From the NCBI RefSeq assembly GCF_947496485.1, contig NZ_CANMCZ010000003.1, positions 372,001-436,000 of the forward strand: DNA of 64,000 nt, given 5' to 3'. The first letter of the stretch is position 1; each line of letters opens with the position of its first letter. The DNA is from an uncultured Winogradskyella sp. (GTDB lineage Bacteria; Bacteroidota; Bacteroidia; Flavobacteriales; Flavobacteriaceae). This document shows, in pieces, positions 7,404-16,261 of this stretch. A program made the translations under genes and the position numbers. A model generated the notes under the pieces. It made no database searches and was not told the DNA's origin. It was given only the letters and a program-made list of their open reading frames with translations.

Positions 7404-8591
7404 ATGCAAATTTTAGAGCTTATTGGTAGACAAAAAGAACTCTTTGTAGCAGATATTGAAACTCACCAAGAGCAACTGAAAACTATTGTTTCATCTTCTA
7501 AGTTTTTAGTTATCGGAGGTGCTGGTTCTATTGGCCAAGCTGTGACTAAAGAGATTTTTAAACGTAATCCAAAAAAATTACATGTTGTAGATATAAGCGA
7601 GAACAATCTAGTTGAACTTGTCAGAGATATTCGGAGTTCATTAGGTTATATAGATGGTGATTTTAAAACTTTTGGTTTAGATATTGGTTCTATAGAGTAC
7701 GATACTTTTATAAAATCTGATGGACAATATGATTATGTGCTAAATCTTTCTGCTTTAAAGCATGTAAGAAGCGAAAAAGACCCTTTTACATTAATGAGAA
7801 TGATTGATGTAAATATTATTAATACCGATAAAACTATTCAACAGTCCATAGACAACGGAGTTAAAAAATATTTCTGTGTTTCAACAGATAAAGCAGCAAA
7901 TCCTGTAAATATGATGGGTGCTTCTAAGCGTATTATGGAAATGTTTTTGATGCGAAAAAGTAAAGATATTTCTATTTCCACAGCACGTTTTGCTAATGTT
8001 GCATTTTCTGATGGTTCTTTACTCCATGGATTTGATCAACGTATAAAAAAACAACAACCCATAGTAGCACCTAATGACATTAAACGCTATTTTGTAATTC
8101 CCAAGGAATCTGGTGAATTATGCTTAATGTCTTGCATCTTTGGTGAGAATAGAGATATATTTTTTCCTAAGCTTAATGAATCATTACATCTTATTAGTTT
8201 TGCAGATATTGCTATAAAGTATATAAAATCGTTGGGTTACGAACCGCATTTATGTAATAGCGAAGATGAGGCTAGAACATTGGCTAAAACTTTACCACAA
8301 CAAGGAAAATGGCCTTGCTTATTCACAAAAAGTGATACGACTGGAGAAAAAGATTTTGAAGAGTTTTTTACTGATAACGAAACTCTAGATATGGATAGTT
8401 TTATCAATTTAGGGGTTATAAAAAATGAGTTACACATTAATTATGAAAAACTAAAGTTTTTCGAAAACACCATTAAAGATTTAAAGGCAAGTAAGTCCTG
8501 GAAAAAAGAAGACTTAACCGAATTATTCTTTAAAATGATTCCAGATTTTAGGCATAAAGAAACTGGAAAATATCTAGACCATAAAATGTAA
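7404..8591 (+). CDS. Nucleotide-sugar (GlcNAc) 4,6-dehydratase, LegB role
   Basis: This is the likely first enzyme of the nonulosonate operon, converting a nucleotide-linked GlcNAc to the 4-keto-6-deoxy sugar. The 395-residue protein is an extended SDR of the FlaA1/CapD type. The NAD(P)-binding GGAGSIG is at about 38-44, and the catalytic segment STDKAANPVNMMGASK carries Asp-Lys and the downstream Lys, with Met in the usual Tyr position as in FlaA1-like dehydratases. There is a long C-terminal extension of about 100 residues. The next gene starts 3 bp after its stop codon. Whether the substrate is UDP- or GDP-linked is not clear. Confidence 0.8.
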   Translation: MQILELIGRQKELFVADIETHQEQLKTIVSSSKFLVIGGAGSIGQAVTKEIFKRNPKKLHVVDISENNLVELVRDIRSSLGYIDGDFKTFGLDIGSIEYDTFIKSDGQYDYVLNLSALKHVRSEKDPFTLMRMIDVNIINTDKTIQQSIDNGVKKYFCVSTDKAANPVNMMGASKRIMEMFLMRKSKDISISTARFANVAFSDGSLLHGFDQRIKKQQPIVAPNDIKRYFVIPKESGELCLMSCIFGENRDIFFPKLNESLHLISFADIAIKYIKSLGYEPHLCNSEDEARTLAKTLPQQGKWPCLFTKSDTTGEKDFEEFFTDNETLDMDSFINLGVIKNELHINYEKLKFFENTIKDLKASKSWKKEDLTELFFKMIPDFRHKETGKYLDHKM

Positions 8592-8594
8592 TTG

Positions 8595-9734
8595 ATGTAC
8601 CAAGATATTATTAAATTTATTCGAGAAATCTACGATACCGATAACTTTATTCCACTACATGAACCTAGATTTAGAGGTAATGAAAAAAAATACCTCAACG
8701 AATGTATAGATTCTACTTTCGTTTCAAGTGTTGGTAAATTTGTAGATCAATTTGAAGCTTCTGTCGCTAAGTTTACAGGCTCTAAATATGCAGTCGCAAC
8801 CGTAAACGGAACTGCTGCTCTGCACATAGGTTTATTACTAGCTGATGTAAAATCTAATGATGAAGTTATAACACAACCTCTAACATTTGTTGCCACTGCA
8901 AATGCAATAAGTTACTGCAACGCACATCCAGTTTTTGTTGATGTTGATATTGATACAATGGGTTTATCACCAGAAAAACTTAAAAATTTCTTAGAGAAAA
9001 ACACTTCAATTATAAATGGAAAATGTATTAATAATTCAACTAAACGAATTATTAAAGCTGTTGTACCAATGCACACTTTTGGCTTACCTATGCGAATAGC
9101 TGAAGTTGTAGAAATTTGCAATTCGTTTCATATAAACGTAGTGGAAGATGCTGCCGAATCTTTAGGGAGCTATAATGATAATAAACACACAGGGACTTTT
9201 GGTTTAATTGGCACATTAAGTTTTAATGGTAATAAAACAATTACTACAGGTGGTGGAGGTATGTTAATTACAAATGACCGTATACTAGCAGAACAAGCTA
9301 AATATATAACCACAACTGCAAAAGTGCCACATCCTTGGGAATACCATCATGATATGACTGCTTATAATTACCGTTTACCAAATCTTAATGCAGCATTAGG
9401 TTGCGCACAGATGGAATCCTTACCTAACTTTTTGAAAGCTAAACAGAAACTTGCAAGAAAATACAGCTCGCTTTTTAAGAAAAAAGAAAAAATACACTTT
9501 AGAGAACCCCTTGCAAAAAGCACTTCAAATTTTTGGCTAAATGCTATTGAATTAGAAAGCTTAGAAAAAAGAAATGAATTTTTAAAAATAACTAATGATG
9601 AAGGTGTAATGACAAGACCCATCTGGAAACTCATGAATTCTTTACCTATGCATTCAACTGCACAATGCGGTAATCTTGATAATTCTACATATTTAGAAAA
9701 TAGAATCGTAAATTTACCTAGTAGTGTTATTTAA
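8595..9734 (+). CDS. legC: LegC-family DegT/DnrJ/EryC1 aminotransferase
   Basis: A PLP-dependent sugar aminotransferase that would place an amino group at C4 of the 4-keto intermediate, using glutamate. It has the DegT/DnrJ/EryC1 fold: VNGTAALH near 72-79, the PLP-contacting VEDAAESLG, and SFNGNKTITTGGGG with the Schiff-base lysine at about 214. I start it at ATG 8595, not at the TTG one codon earlier. The 379 residues fit LegC-family enzymes. It lies between the dehydratase and the acetyltransferase, the usual order in legionaminic-type clusters. Confidence 0.88.
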   Translation: MYQDIIKFIREIYDTDNFIPLHEPRFRGNEKKYLNECIDSTFVSSVGKFVDQFEASVAKFTGSKYAVATVNGTAALHIGLLLADVKSNDEVITQPLTFVATANAISYCNAHPVFVDVDIDTMGLSPEKLKNFLEKNTSIINGKCINNSTKRIIKAVVPMHTFGLPMRIAEVVEICNSFHINVVEDAAESLGSYNDNKHTGTFGLIGTLSFNGNKTITTGGGGMLITNDRILAEQAKYITTTAKVPHPWEYHHDMTAYNYRLPNLNAALGCAQMESLPNFLKAKQKLARKYSSLFKKKEKIHFREPLAKSTSNFWLNAIELESLEKRNEFLKITNDEGVMTRPIWKLMNSLPMHSTAQCGNLDNSTYLENRIVNLPSSVI

Positions 9735-9744
9735 AAAATCATAA

Positions 9745-10395
9745 ATGAAATCTACCTATATAGTTGGAGCAAGCGGAGCAGCAAAAGAAATATTCTTGCT
9801 CCTAAAAACTATTAATAACGTTGAACATGTATTCGACTTTAAAGGTTTTATTGATTTAAATCCAAAAGAATCGACACTTAGTATTGGAAAAAATAAATTC
9901 AATATTTTTAATGAAGTTGACTTTCTTAAGAGTCAAAAAGAGTCATGCAATATTATATTTGGTATTGCTTTTCCTGAGCGTTCAAAATTAATAATGGAAA
10001 AATATAAGTCGTATTCAAATTTTAGTTTTCCAAATTTGATTCATCCTCAAGTTAATAAAGACGAATCTGTTACTATTGGAATTGGTAATATAATTTGTGA
10101 TGCTGTAGTTCTCACAGTAGATATAACAATTGGGAATTTTAATTTGATTAACAGAGGTGTTCATATTGGACATGATGTTACCATTGGAAATCATAACGTG
10201 ATTAATCCTTGTACTGTCGTTTCTGGCGGAGTTACAATTAATAATTTGAATTTAATTGGTACTCATGCAACAATTCTTCAATACTTAGATATTGACTCAA
10301 GTAATATTGTTGGAGCAGGTGCAGTAGTTACTAAATCTATTTCAAACAATAACACCGTCATTGGAATACCCGCAAAATCTATTAACAATGGGTAG
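9745..10395 (+). CDS. NeuD/LegH-type sugar acetyltransferase
   Basis: A 216-residue protein of the NeuD/PglD family. The N-terminal 85 residues start KSTYIVGASGAAKEI, a Rossmann-like nucleotide-sugar-binding fold. The rest is a left-handed beta-helix of hexapeptide repeats (for example VHIGHDVTIGNHNVINP) containing the conserved His of the acetyl transfer site and ending VVGAGAVVTKSI-like. In this operon it would N-acetylate the new 4-amino group (LegH role). An O-acetyltransferase role like NeuD is the alternative. It overlaps the next gene by 8 bp. Confidence 0.82.
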   Translation: MKSTYIVGASGAAKEIFLLLKTINNVEHVFDFKGFIDLNPKESTLSIGKNKFNIFNEVDFLKSQKESCNIIFGIAFPERSKLIMEKYKSYSNFSFPNLIHPQVNKDESVTIGIGNIICDAVVLTVDITIGNFNLINRGVHIGHDVTIGNHNVINPCTVVSGGVTINNLNLIGTHATILQYLDIDSSNIVGAGAVVTKSISNNNTVIGIPAKSINNG

Positions 10396-11389
10396 TACTT
10401 TAATCATCGCAGAAGCAGGAGTCAATCATAATGGCAATATAGATTTGGCAAAACAATTAATTGATGTTGCTGCTGAAGCTGGAGTTGATTACGTTAAGTT
10501 TCAAACGTTTAAATCGCAAAAGCTGGTTAGTAAAAATGCTCAAAAAGCGAATTATCAAAAAGAGAATACAAATAACAGTAATGAATCGCAACTAAAAATG
10601 CTTCAAAAATTAGAGCTTAGTGAAGCAGACCATCTAGATTTGATTGCCTATTGTAAATCAAAAAATATTAAGTTTTTATCTACTGCATTTGATTTAGAAA
10701 GCATTGACTTTCTCCACAAACTGAGTATTGATTTATTTAAGATTCCTTCTGGTGAACTCACAAATTATCCTTATTTAGAAAAAATCGGAAGCTTAGGAAA
10801 ACCTATTATTATTTCAACAGGTATGGCTTCTCTAAAAGAAATTGGTGATGCAATCAAGGTTGTAACGGAAAATGGAGCTTCGCAAAAAGATATAACAGTT
10901 TTACACTGTAATACAGAATATCCAACCCCTATGGAAGATGTTAATCTTAATGCAATGCAAACCATTGCAAATAAATATAGTGTACCCTTCGGCTATTCTG
11001 ACCACACCTTAGGTATTGAAGTGCCGATTGCTGCAGTTGCAATGGGAGCGACTGTTATAGAAAAACATTTTACTTTAGATAAAACCTTATCAGGACCAGA
11101 TCATAAGGCGTCTTTAGATCCTCAAGAACTTATAGCAATGGTAAAGGCAATACGCAATATTGAAAATGCTTTAGGGCAAAAAGAAAAAGAGCCTACTCCA
11201 AGTGAACTAAAAAATAAAATAGTTGCTCGTAAAAGTATCGTTGCAAGCACTCACATAAAAAAGGGTGATATTTTAACTAAAAATAATATAACAACCAAAA
11301 GACCTGGTAATGGAATCTCTGCTATGCAGTGGCCCAATATAATAGGTACAATTGCAACAAAAGATTATGACGAAGATGATTTAATATGA
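10388..11389 (+). CDS. neuB: NeuB-family nonulosonic acid synthase (LegI/NeuB)
   Basis: This enzyme condenses a 6-carbon amino sugar with phosphoenolpyruvate to give a 9-carbon nonulosonic acid. The TIM-barrel NeuB domain begins IIAEAGVNHNG and shows KFQTF, IPSGEL, STGMA, LHCNTEYP and GYSDHT, followed by EKHFTLD. The C-terminal 60 residues form the SAF antifreeze-like domain (KSIVASTHIKKGDIL). I use the ATG at 10388 (333 residues). The longer reading frame starts on a TTG inside the preceding gene. The start overlaps the acetyltransferase stop by 8 bp and its own stop overlaps the next ATG (ATGA). Confidence 0.94.
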   Translation: MGSTLIIAEAGVNHNGNIDLAKQLIDVAAEAGVDYVKFQTFKSQKLVSKNAQKANYQKENTNNSNESQLKMLQKLELSEADHLDLIAYCKSKNIKFLSTAFDLESIDFLHKLSIDLFKIPSGELTNYPYLEKIGSLGKPIIISTGMASLKEIGDAIKVVTENGASQKDITVLHCNTEYPTPMEDVNLNAMQTIANKYSVPFGYSDHTLGIEVPIAAVAMGATVIEKHFTLDKTLSGPDHKASLDPQELIAMVKAIRNIENALGQKEKEPTPSELKNKIVARKSIVASTHIKKGDILTKNNITTKRPGNGISAMQWPNIIGTIATKDYDEDDLI

Positions 11390-12543
11390 AGAAAACAATT
11401 GCCGTAATAACAGGAACCAGAGCAGAATATGGTCTTTTGAAACCATTAATTACTGCATTGCATAACGATAGCAACATAACTATGCAATTGTTGGTCACTG
11501 GGATGCATTTATCAAGCATACATGGCAATACCATTAATGAAATTAAGACAGACAGATTTGAGATTACAACGAAAATAAATAGTCATTTAAAAGATGACTC
11601 CTCAATTGGTATTTCATTATCCATTGCAGAAACAATTAAAGGTTTTTCAGAAGCTTTTGAAAAGCTAAATCCAGATTTAATAGTTGTTCTTGGTGATCGT
11701 TCTGAGATTTTTGCTGCTGCTATTGCTGCAACTGTAAAAGGTATTCCAATTGCTCATATTCATGGTGGCGAAACAACTGAAGGTGCTTATGATGAAGCTT
11801 TTAGACATTCAATTACAAAAATGAGTCATTGGCATTTTACGGCTACGCAAACTTATAAAAAACGAGTTATTCAACTAGGTGAACAACCTAATTCTGTTTT
11901 TAATGTTGGTGCTATTGGTATTGATAGTATAACCCATTTAGACTTAATGTCTAAACAAGAATTTGAGGCTTCAATCGATTTTAAGTTGAACAAAAGGAAT
12001 GTTCTAATTACATTTCATCCTGTTACCTTAGAAAATAAAACCTCTGAACTTCAGTTTAAAGAACTGCTTTTAGCTTTGGACAAATTAGAGAATACAACTT
12101 TAATTTTTACAAAACCAAATTCAGATAAGGATGGAAGAATAATAATTAGATTAACAGATGATTATGTTACTAAACATCCTAATAAAGCAGTTGCCTTTAA
12201 ATCTTTAGGGCAATTACGTTATCTATCTGCATTGAAATATATGGATGTTGTGGTTGGTAATTCTTCTAGCGGAATTATTGAAGTGCCACTATTTAAAATT
12301 CCTACTATAAATATTGGAGATAGACAAAAAGGAAGATTGATGCCAGCAAGTGTTATAAATTGCAAGCCAGGTAAAGTCTCGATAACTAAAGCATTAGAAA
12401 AATCATTCTCATTAGAGTTTTTAAATTCAATTAAAGACTTACCCAATGATTACGGTAATGGGACAGCCACTAAACAGATTATGGAGATCATTACTAAAAA
12501 TCCTATTCCAGAAATTAAGAAATCTTTTTTTGATCTAAAATAA
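11386..12543 (+). CDS. neuC: Hydrolysing UDP-GlcNAc 2-epimerase family (NeuC/LegG)
   Basis: This enzyme epimerises C2 of a nucleotide amino sugar and releases the nucleotide, giving the free sugar used by the synthase. The 385-residue protein starts KKTIAVITGTRAEYGLL, carries HIHGGETTEGAYDEAFRHSITK around residues 124-145, TFHPVTLE near 206, and VVGNSSSGIIE near 286, all features of the NeuC/LegG branch of the GT-B epimerase fold. In this context the likely substrate is the 2,4-diacetamido sugar (LegG role). It is coupled to the synthase gene through ATGA. Confidence 0.92.
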   Translation: MKKTIAVITGTRAEYGLLKPLITALHNDSNITMQLLVTGMHLSSIHGNTINEIKTDRFEITTKINSHLKDDSSIGISLSIAETIKGFSEAFEKLNPDLIVVLGDRSEIFAAAIAATVKGIPIAHIHGGETTEGAYDEAFRHSITKMSHWHFTATQTYKKRVIQLGEQPNSVFNVGAIGIDSITHLDLMSKQEFEASIDFKLNKRNVLITFHPVTLENKTSELQFKELLLALDKLENTTLIFTKPNSDKDGRIIIRLTDDYVTKHPNKAVAFKSLGQLRYLSALKYMDVVVGNSSSGIIEVPLFKIPTINIGDRQKGRLMPASVINCKPGKVSITKALEKSFSLEFLNSIKDLPNDYGNGTATKQIMEIITKNPIPEIKKSFFDLK

Positions 12544-12552
12544 AGTAATAAA

Positions 12553-13590
12553 ATGTCTGAACAATATATCATACATACTAAAACAACTATAAAGGAAGCA
12601 CTTGTAGAACTAGATAAGTCTTTAGGAAAAGCACTATTTATTGTTGATAAGAACAATAAAGTATTAGGAAGCCTTTCTGATGGAGATATAAGACGTGCTC
12701 TTATTAATGGACATTCTATAGAAGAACCAGCTATTGATATTGCTCATAAAAACTTTAAGTTTATTCAACAAAATACAACTAAAAAGGAAGAGCTCGAACA
12801 GTTTAAAGCCAATAAAATCACTTTAATTCCCATATTAAATACTAATATGGAATTGGTGAAAATCATTGATATTTCACAGGTTAAAGCCATGCTTCCTTTA
12901 GATGCAGTAATTATGGCTGGTGGCAAAGGGTCGAGGTTAATGCCGCTTACAGAAAAAACACCCAAACCTTTATTAAAAGTTGGTGGAAAACCTATAATAA
13001 AACACAATACAGATCGTTTAGCATCTTATGGCATTAGAAATATAAATATTACTCTCAACTATTTAGGAGAACAAATCGTTAAATTTTACGATGAAAATAA
13101 TGAACATCAACTTCACCTAAATTACATCACAGAAGATAAACCATTAGGAACTATAGGTGCACTTAAACTTATTGAGAATTTTGAGAATGATTATATTCTA
13201 TTAATGAATTCTGACTTGCTTACCAATGCCGATTTTGAAGATATTTTTAATAATTTTCTACTTAAAGAAGGAGATGCATTAATTGCAACTATTCCTTATA
13301 AAGTAAACATTCCATATGGTGTTGTAGAAACAAATGAGGATTACGTTGTTGATTTAAGAGAAAAGCCATCTTACACTTACTATTCTAATGCTGGGATTTA
13401 TATTTTCAAAAAAGAATGTTTAGAGTACGTTCCTAAGGGTGAATTTTTTAACGCAACAGATTTAATTGATATACTTTTAAAAAATGAAAAAAAAGTTATC
13501 AATTATCCCATATTAAGTTATTGGTTAGATATTGGTAAGCACGAAGATTATGAAAAAGCACAAGAGGATATTAAACATATAAGACTATAA
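12553..13590 (+). CDS. ptmE: CBS-domain sugar nucleotidyltransferase (PtmE-like)
   Basis: A 345-residue fusion. Residues 1 to about 115 form a CBS pair (KALFIVDKNNKVLGSLSDGDIRRAL is the first). The remainder is a sugar-1-phosphate nucleotidyltransferase starting VIMAGGKGSRLMPLT, with PKPLLKVGGKPII and, later, LLMNSDLLTN. This build matches Campylobacter PtmE, which makes the GDP-linked amino sugar that feeds legionaminic acid synthesis. The CBS pair suggests control by an adenine nucleotide. The base used (GTP or UTP) cannot be read from the sequence. Confidence 0.82.
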   Translation: MSEQYIIHTKTTIKEALVELDKSLGKALFIVDKNNKVLGSLSDGDIRRALINGHSIEEPAIDIAHKNFKFIQQNTTKKEELEQFKANKITLIPILNTNMELVKIIDISQVKAMLPLDAVIMAGGKGSRLMPLTEKTPKPLLKVGGKPIIKHNTDRLASYGIRNINITLNYLGEQIVKFYDENNEHQLHLNYITEDKPLGTIGALKLIENFENDYILLMNSDLLTNADFEDIFNNFLLKEGDALIATIPYKVNIPYGVVETNEDYVVDLREKPSYTYYSNAGIYIFKKECLEYVPKGEFFNATDLIDILLKNEKKVINYPILSYWLDIGKHEDYEKAQEDIKHIRL

Positions 13591-13591
13591 T

Positions 13592-14272
13592 ATGAAGTTT
13601 TTAGTCATTATAACCGCAAGAGGTGGTAGCAAAGGTATTCCAAAGAAGAATATTAAACTACTTAACGGTAAACCTTTAATTCAATATAGTATTGATGTCG
13701 CTAAGGAAATAGCTAATCTAGAGGATATATGTTTTACTTCAGATAGTGATGAAATTATTGATGTTGCTAAAAAGCTAGGGTTAAAAGTAGAATTTAAAAG
13801 ACCAGAAAAACTGGCAACAGATACTGCGAATTCTCAAGATGTGATGTTACATGCATTAGAAACCTATGAGAAACTAAATGATCAGATTTATGATGCCATT
13901 ATCTTATTACAACCAACCTCACCTTTTAGAACATTACAACAAATAAAAAATTGTGTTGCCTTATATACTAATGATATAGACATGGTTGTATCTGTAAAAG
14001 CAGCATCTGGAAATCCTTATTACAATTTGTTTGAAGAAGAAAATGGGTATTTAGAACCTTCAAAAAAAGGAAGCTTTACAAGGCGGCAAGATTGTCCTGA
14101 AGTATGGGAATTTAATGGTGCTATTTATGTGATAAACTGTAAATCAATTAGAAACAACAAAATAAAAGAGTTTTCTAAAATCAAAAAATATGTAATGTCT
14201 GAAGAAACTTCAATTGATATTGACACTCAATTGGATTGGAATATTGCCGAATTTTATCTTCAAAATTATTAG
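13592..14272 (+). CDS. neuA: CMP-nonulosonate cytidylyltransferase (NeuA/LegF)
   Basis: This enzyme activates the nonulosonic acid with CTP to give the CMP-sugar, the donor for sialyltransferase-type enzymes. The 226-residue protein has the NeuA P-loop-like start IITARGGSKGIPKKN, the LLQPTSPFR motif and the final D.D..D pattern SIDIDTQLDW. The start codon follows the previous stop after 1 bp. It is the last gene of the operon. Its product is the likely substrate of the GT52-like protein at 4375-5379. Confidence 0.93.
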   Translation: MKFLVIITARGGSKGIPKKNIKLLNGKPLIQYSIDVAKEIANLEDICFTSDSDEIIDVAKKLGLKVEFKRPEKLATDTANSQDVMLHALETYEKLNDQIYDAIILLQPTSPFRTLQQIKNCVALYTNDIDMVVSVKAASGNPYYNLFEEENGYLEPSKKGSFTRRQDCPEVWEFNGAIYVINCKSIRNNKIKEFSKIKKYVMSEETSIDIDTQLDWNIAEFYLQNY

Positions 14273-14328
14273 AAAAAAGCATAGCGTAAAAAGCTCACAT
14301 TCTGCTTTAATACCTTCCATTCATGCCT

Positions 14329-14336
14329 TATCTTTG
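14329..14336 (+). promoter_or_regulatory. Putative cca promoter
   Basis: TATCTTTG matches TAnnTTTG, with TTTA 19 bp upstream as a near match to the -33 TTTG. The cca ATG follows 45 bp later. Confidence 0.5.
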
Positions 14337-14381
14337 CAAAACCTATTTTTTAAATAAAATATTGGTGTATTCTTAGCAAAA

Positions 14382-15797
14382 ATGAATCACAAACAAGCTT
14401 TAAAACATAATATCTTTAAAATTATTTCGCAATCTGCCGAAGAGTTGAATCTAGACAGCTATGTTATTGGTGGTTTTGTACGGGATTATTTCTTAGAACG
14501 AGGTGACGCAAAAGATATTGATATAGTTGCAGTTGGTAGTGGGATTGCTTTAGCAAAACAAGTGGCTAAAAATCTACCTGACCAACCAAAAGTCCAAGTT
14601 TTTAAAACCTACGGAACTGCAATGTTGCGCTATGATGATATTGAAATTGAGTTCGTTGGTGCACGTAAAGAAAGCTATACAGAAGATAGTAGAAATCCTA
14701 TTGTTGAAAATGGTTCTTTGCAAGATGACCAAAACCGACGTGACTTTACCATCAATGCTCTAGCATTAAGCTTAAATAAAGATAATTTTGGTGAATTATT
14801 AGATCCCTTTAATGGCATTTATGATTTAGATAAAGGCATTATTAGAACCCCTCTAAATCCGAATATTACATATAGTGACGATCCTTTGCGCATGATGCGC
14901 GCCATTCGTTTTGCAACACAACTTAACTTTAAAATTGAAGACGCTTCGCTTAAAGCTATTACTGATAATAAAGACCGAATAAAAATTATCACAAAAGAAC
15001 GTATCGTAACAGAGTTAAATAAAATTCTTGAAAGTAAAACACCTTCCATTGGTTTTATACTACTTGAAAAAACAGGTTTATTAAATTATATTTTACCAGA
15101 GCTTACAGCCCTAAAAGGTATAGACGAAATTGAAGGGCAACGTCACAAGGATAACTTTTATCATACCTTAGAAGTCGTTGATAATATTGCTAGAACCACA
15201 GATAATTTGTGGTTACGTTGGGCTGCACTTTTGCATGATATAGGAAAAGCACCAACTAAGAAATTTCATAAAAAAATCGGTTGGACGTTCCACGCTCACG
15301 AATTTGTTGGCTCTAAGATGGTTTATAAATTATTCAAACGTCTTAAAATGCCATTGAATGACAAAATGAAATTTGTACAGAAAATGGTATTTATGAGTTC
15401 GCGACCAATTGTCTTAGCGACAGATGTCACAGATGCTGCTGTTCGTCGTTTGGTGTTTGATGCTGGTGATTATGTTGATGATTTAATGACACTTTGCGAA
15501 GCAGATATCACAACTAAAAATCCCAAGAAATTCAAAAGATATCATAATAATTTTCAAAAAGTTAGAGATAAAATAGTTGAAGTTGAGGAACGTGATCAAA
15601 TTAGAAATTTTCAACCACCAGTTACTGGTGAAGAGATTATGGAAGCTTTTAACCTGAAGCCTTCTAGAGAAATTGGAGTCATCAAAGAAGCCATTAAAGA
15701 AGCTATTCTAGAAGGTGAAATTCCTAATGAACACGAAGCGGCTTATAAATTGATGTTAGAAAAAGGAAAAAAATTAGGACTTAAAGTCAATGAATAA
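14382..15797 (+). CDS. cca: CCA tRNA nucleotidyltransferase with HD domain
   Basis: This enzyme builds or repairs the 3' CCA end of tRNAs. The class II nucleotidyltransferase head is clear: SYVIGGFVRDYFL, then AKDIDIVAVGSG with the metal-binding DxD, then RRDFTINALAL and DPLRMMRAIRFATQL. After the tRNA-binding region an HD hydrolase domain follows (WAALLHDIGKAPT, near residue 285). The 471-residue length fits the Bacteroidota form. It has its own promoter and is followed by GNAT and heme A synthase genes with overlapping reading frames. Confidence 0.94.
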   Translation: MNHKQALKHNIFKIISQSAEELNLDSYVIGGFVRDYFLERGDAKDIDIVAVGSGIALAKQVAKNLPDQPKVQVFKTYGTAMLRYDDIEIEFVGARKESYTEDSRNPIVENGSLQDDQNRRDFTINALALSLNKDNFGELLDPFNGIYDLDKGIIRTPLNPNITYSDDPLRMMRAIRFATQLNFKIEDASLKAITDNKDRIKIITKERIVTELNKILESKTPSIGFILLEKTGLLNYILPELTALKGIDEIEGQRHKDNFYHTLEVVDNIARTTDNLWLRWAALLHDIGKAPTKKFHKKIGWTFHAHEFVGSKMVYKLFKRLKMPLNDKMKFVQKMVFMSSRPIVLATDVTDAAVRRLVFDAGDYVDDLMTLCEADITTKNPKKFKRYHNNFQKVRDKIVEVEERDQIRNFQPPVTGEEIMEAFNLKPSREIGVIKEAIKEAILEGEIPNEHEAAYKLMLEKGKKLGLKVNE

Positions 15798-16261
15798 TGA
15801 TAAAACTCATTAGAACAAATTCAGAAAATAAAGACTTTATACTTTTAGTAAAACAGCTCGATGCTTATTTAAAAATAACAGATGGTGACGAACACAATTT
15901 TTATAATCAATTTAATTCCATAGCTACTTTAAATCATGTAGTTATTGCTTATTTAGACAATAATCCTGTTGGTTGTGGAGCGTTTAAAGAATTTAATAAA
16001 ACTAGTGTAGAAATTAAGCGCATGTTCACCTCAACTGAAACTCGAGGTAAAGGAATTGCGACGCGAATTTTAAAAAAACTTGAAAATTGGGCTTCTGAAA
16101 TAGGTTTTTTGTCTTGTGTCCTAGAAACTGGTATTAGACAAACCGAAGCCGTTCAGTTTTATAAAAAGAATTTATACAAAACCATACCAAACTATGGACA
16201 ATACATTGGTATAGAAAATAGTCTGTGTTTTGAAAAAATATTGAAAAATGAAAAAGGATAA
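15797..16261 (+). CDS. GNAT family N-acetyltransferase
   Basis: A 154-residue acetyl-CoA-dependent transferase of the GNAT fold. The acetyl-CoA pyrophosphate-binding motif appears as RMFTSTETRGKGIATRIL, and the later region around LETGIRQTEAVQFYKK is the typical motif B. The substrate is unknown. Its ATG shares one base with the cca stop (TAATG) and its end overlaps the next gene by 14 bp, so it is translated with cca and the heme A synthase gene. Confidence 0.88.
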   Translation: MIKLIRTNSENKDFILLVKQLDAYLKITDGDEHNFYNQFNSIATLNHVVIAYLDNNPVGCGAFKEFNKTSVEIKRMFTSTETRGKGIATRILKKLENWASEIGFLSCVLETGIRQTEAVQFYKKNLYKTIPNYGQYIGIENSLCFEKILKNEKG

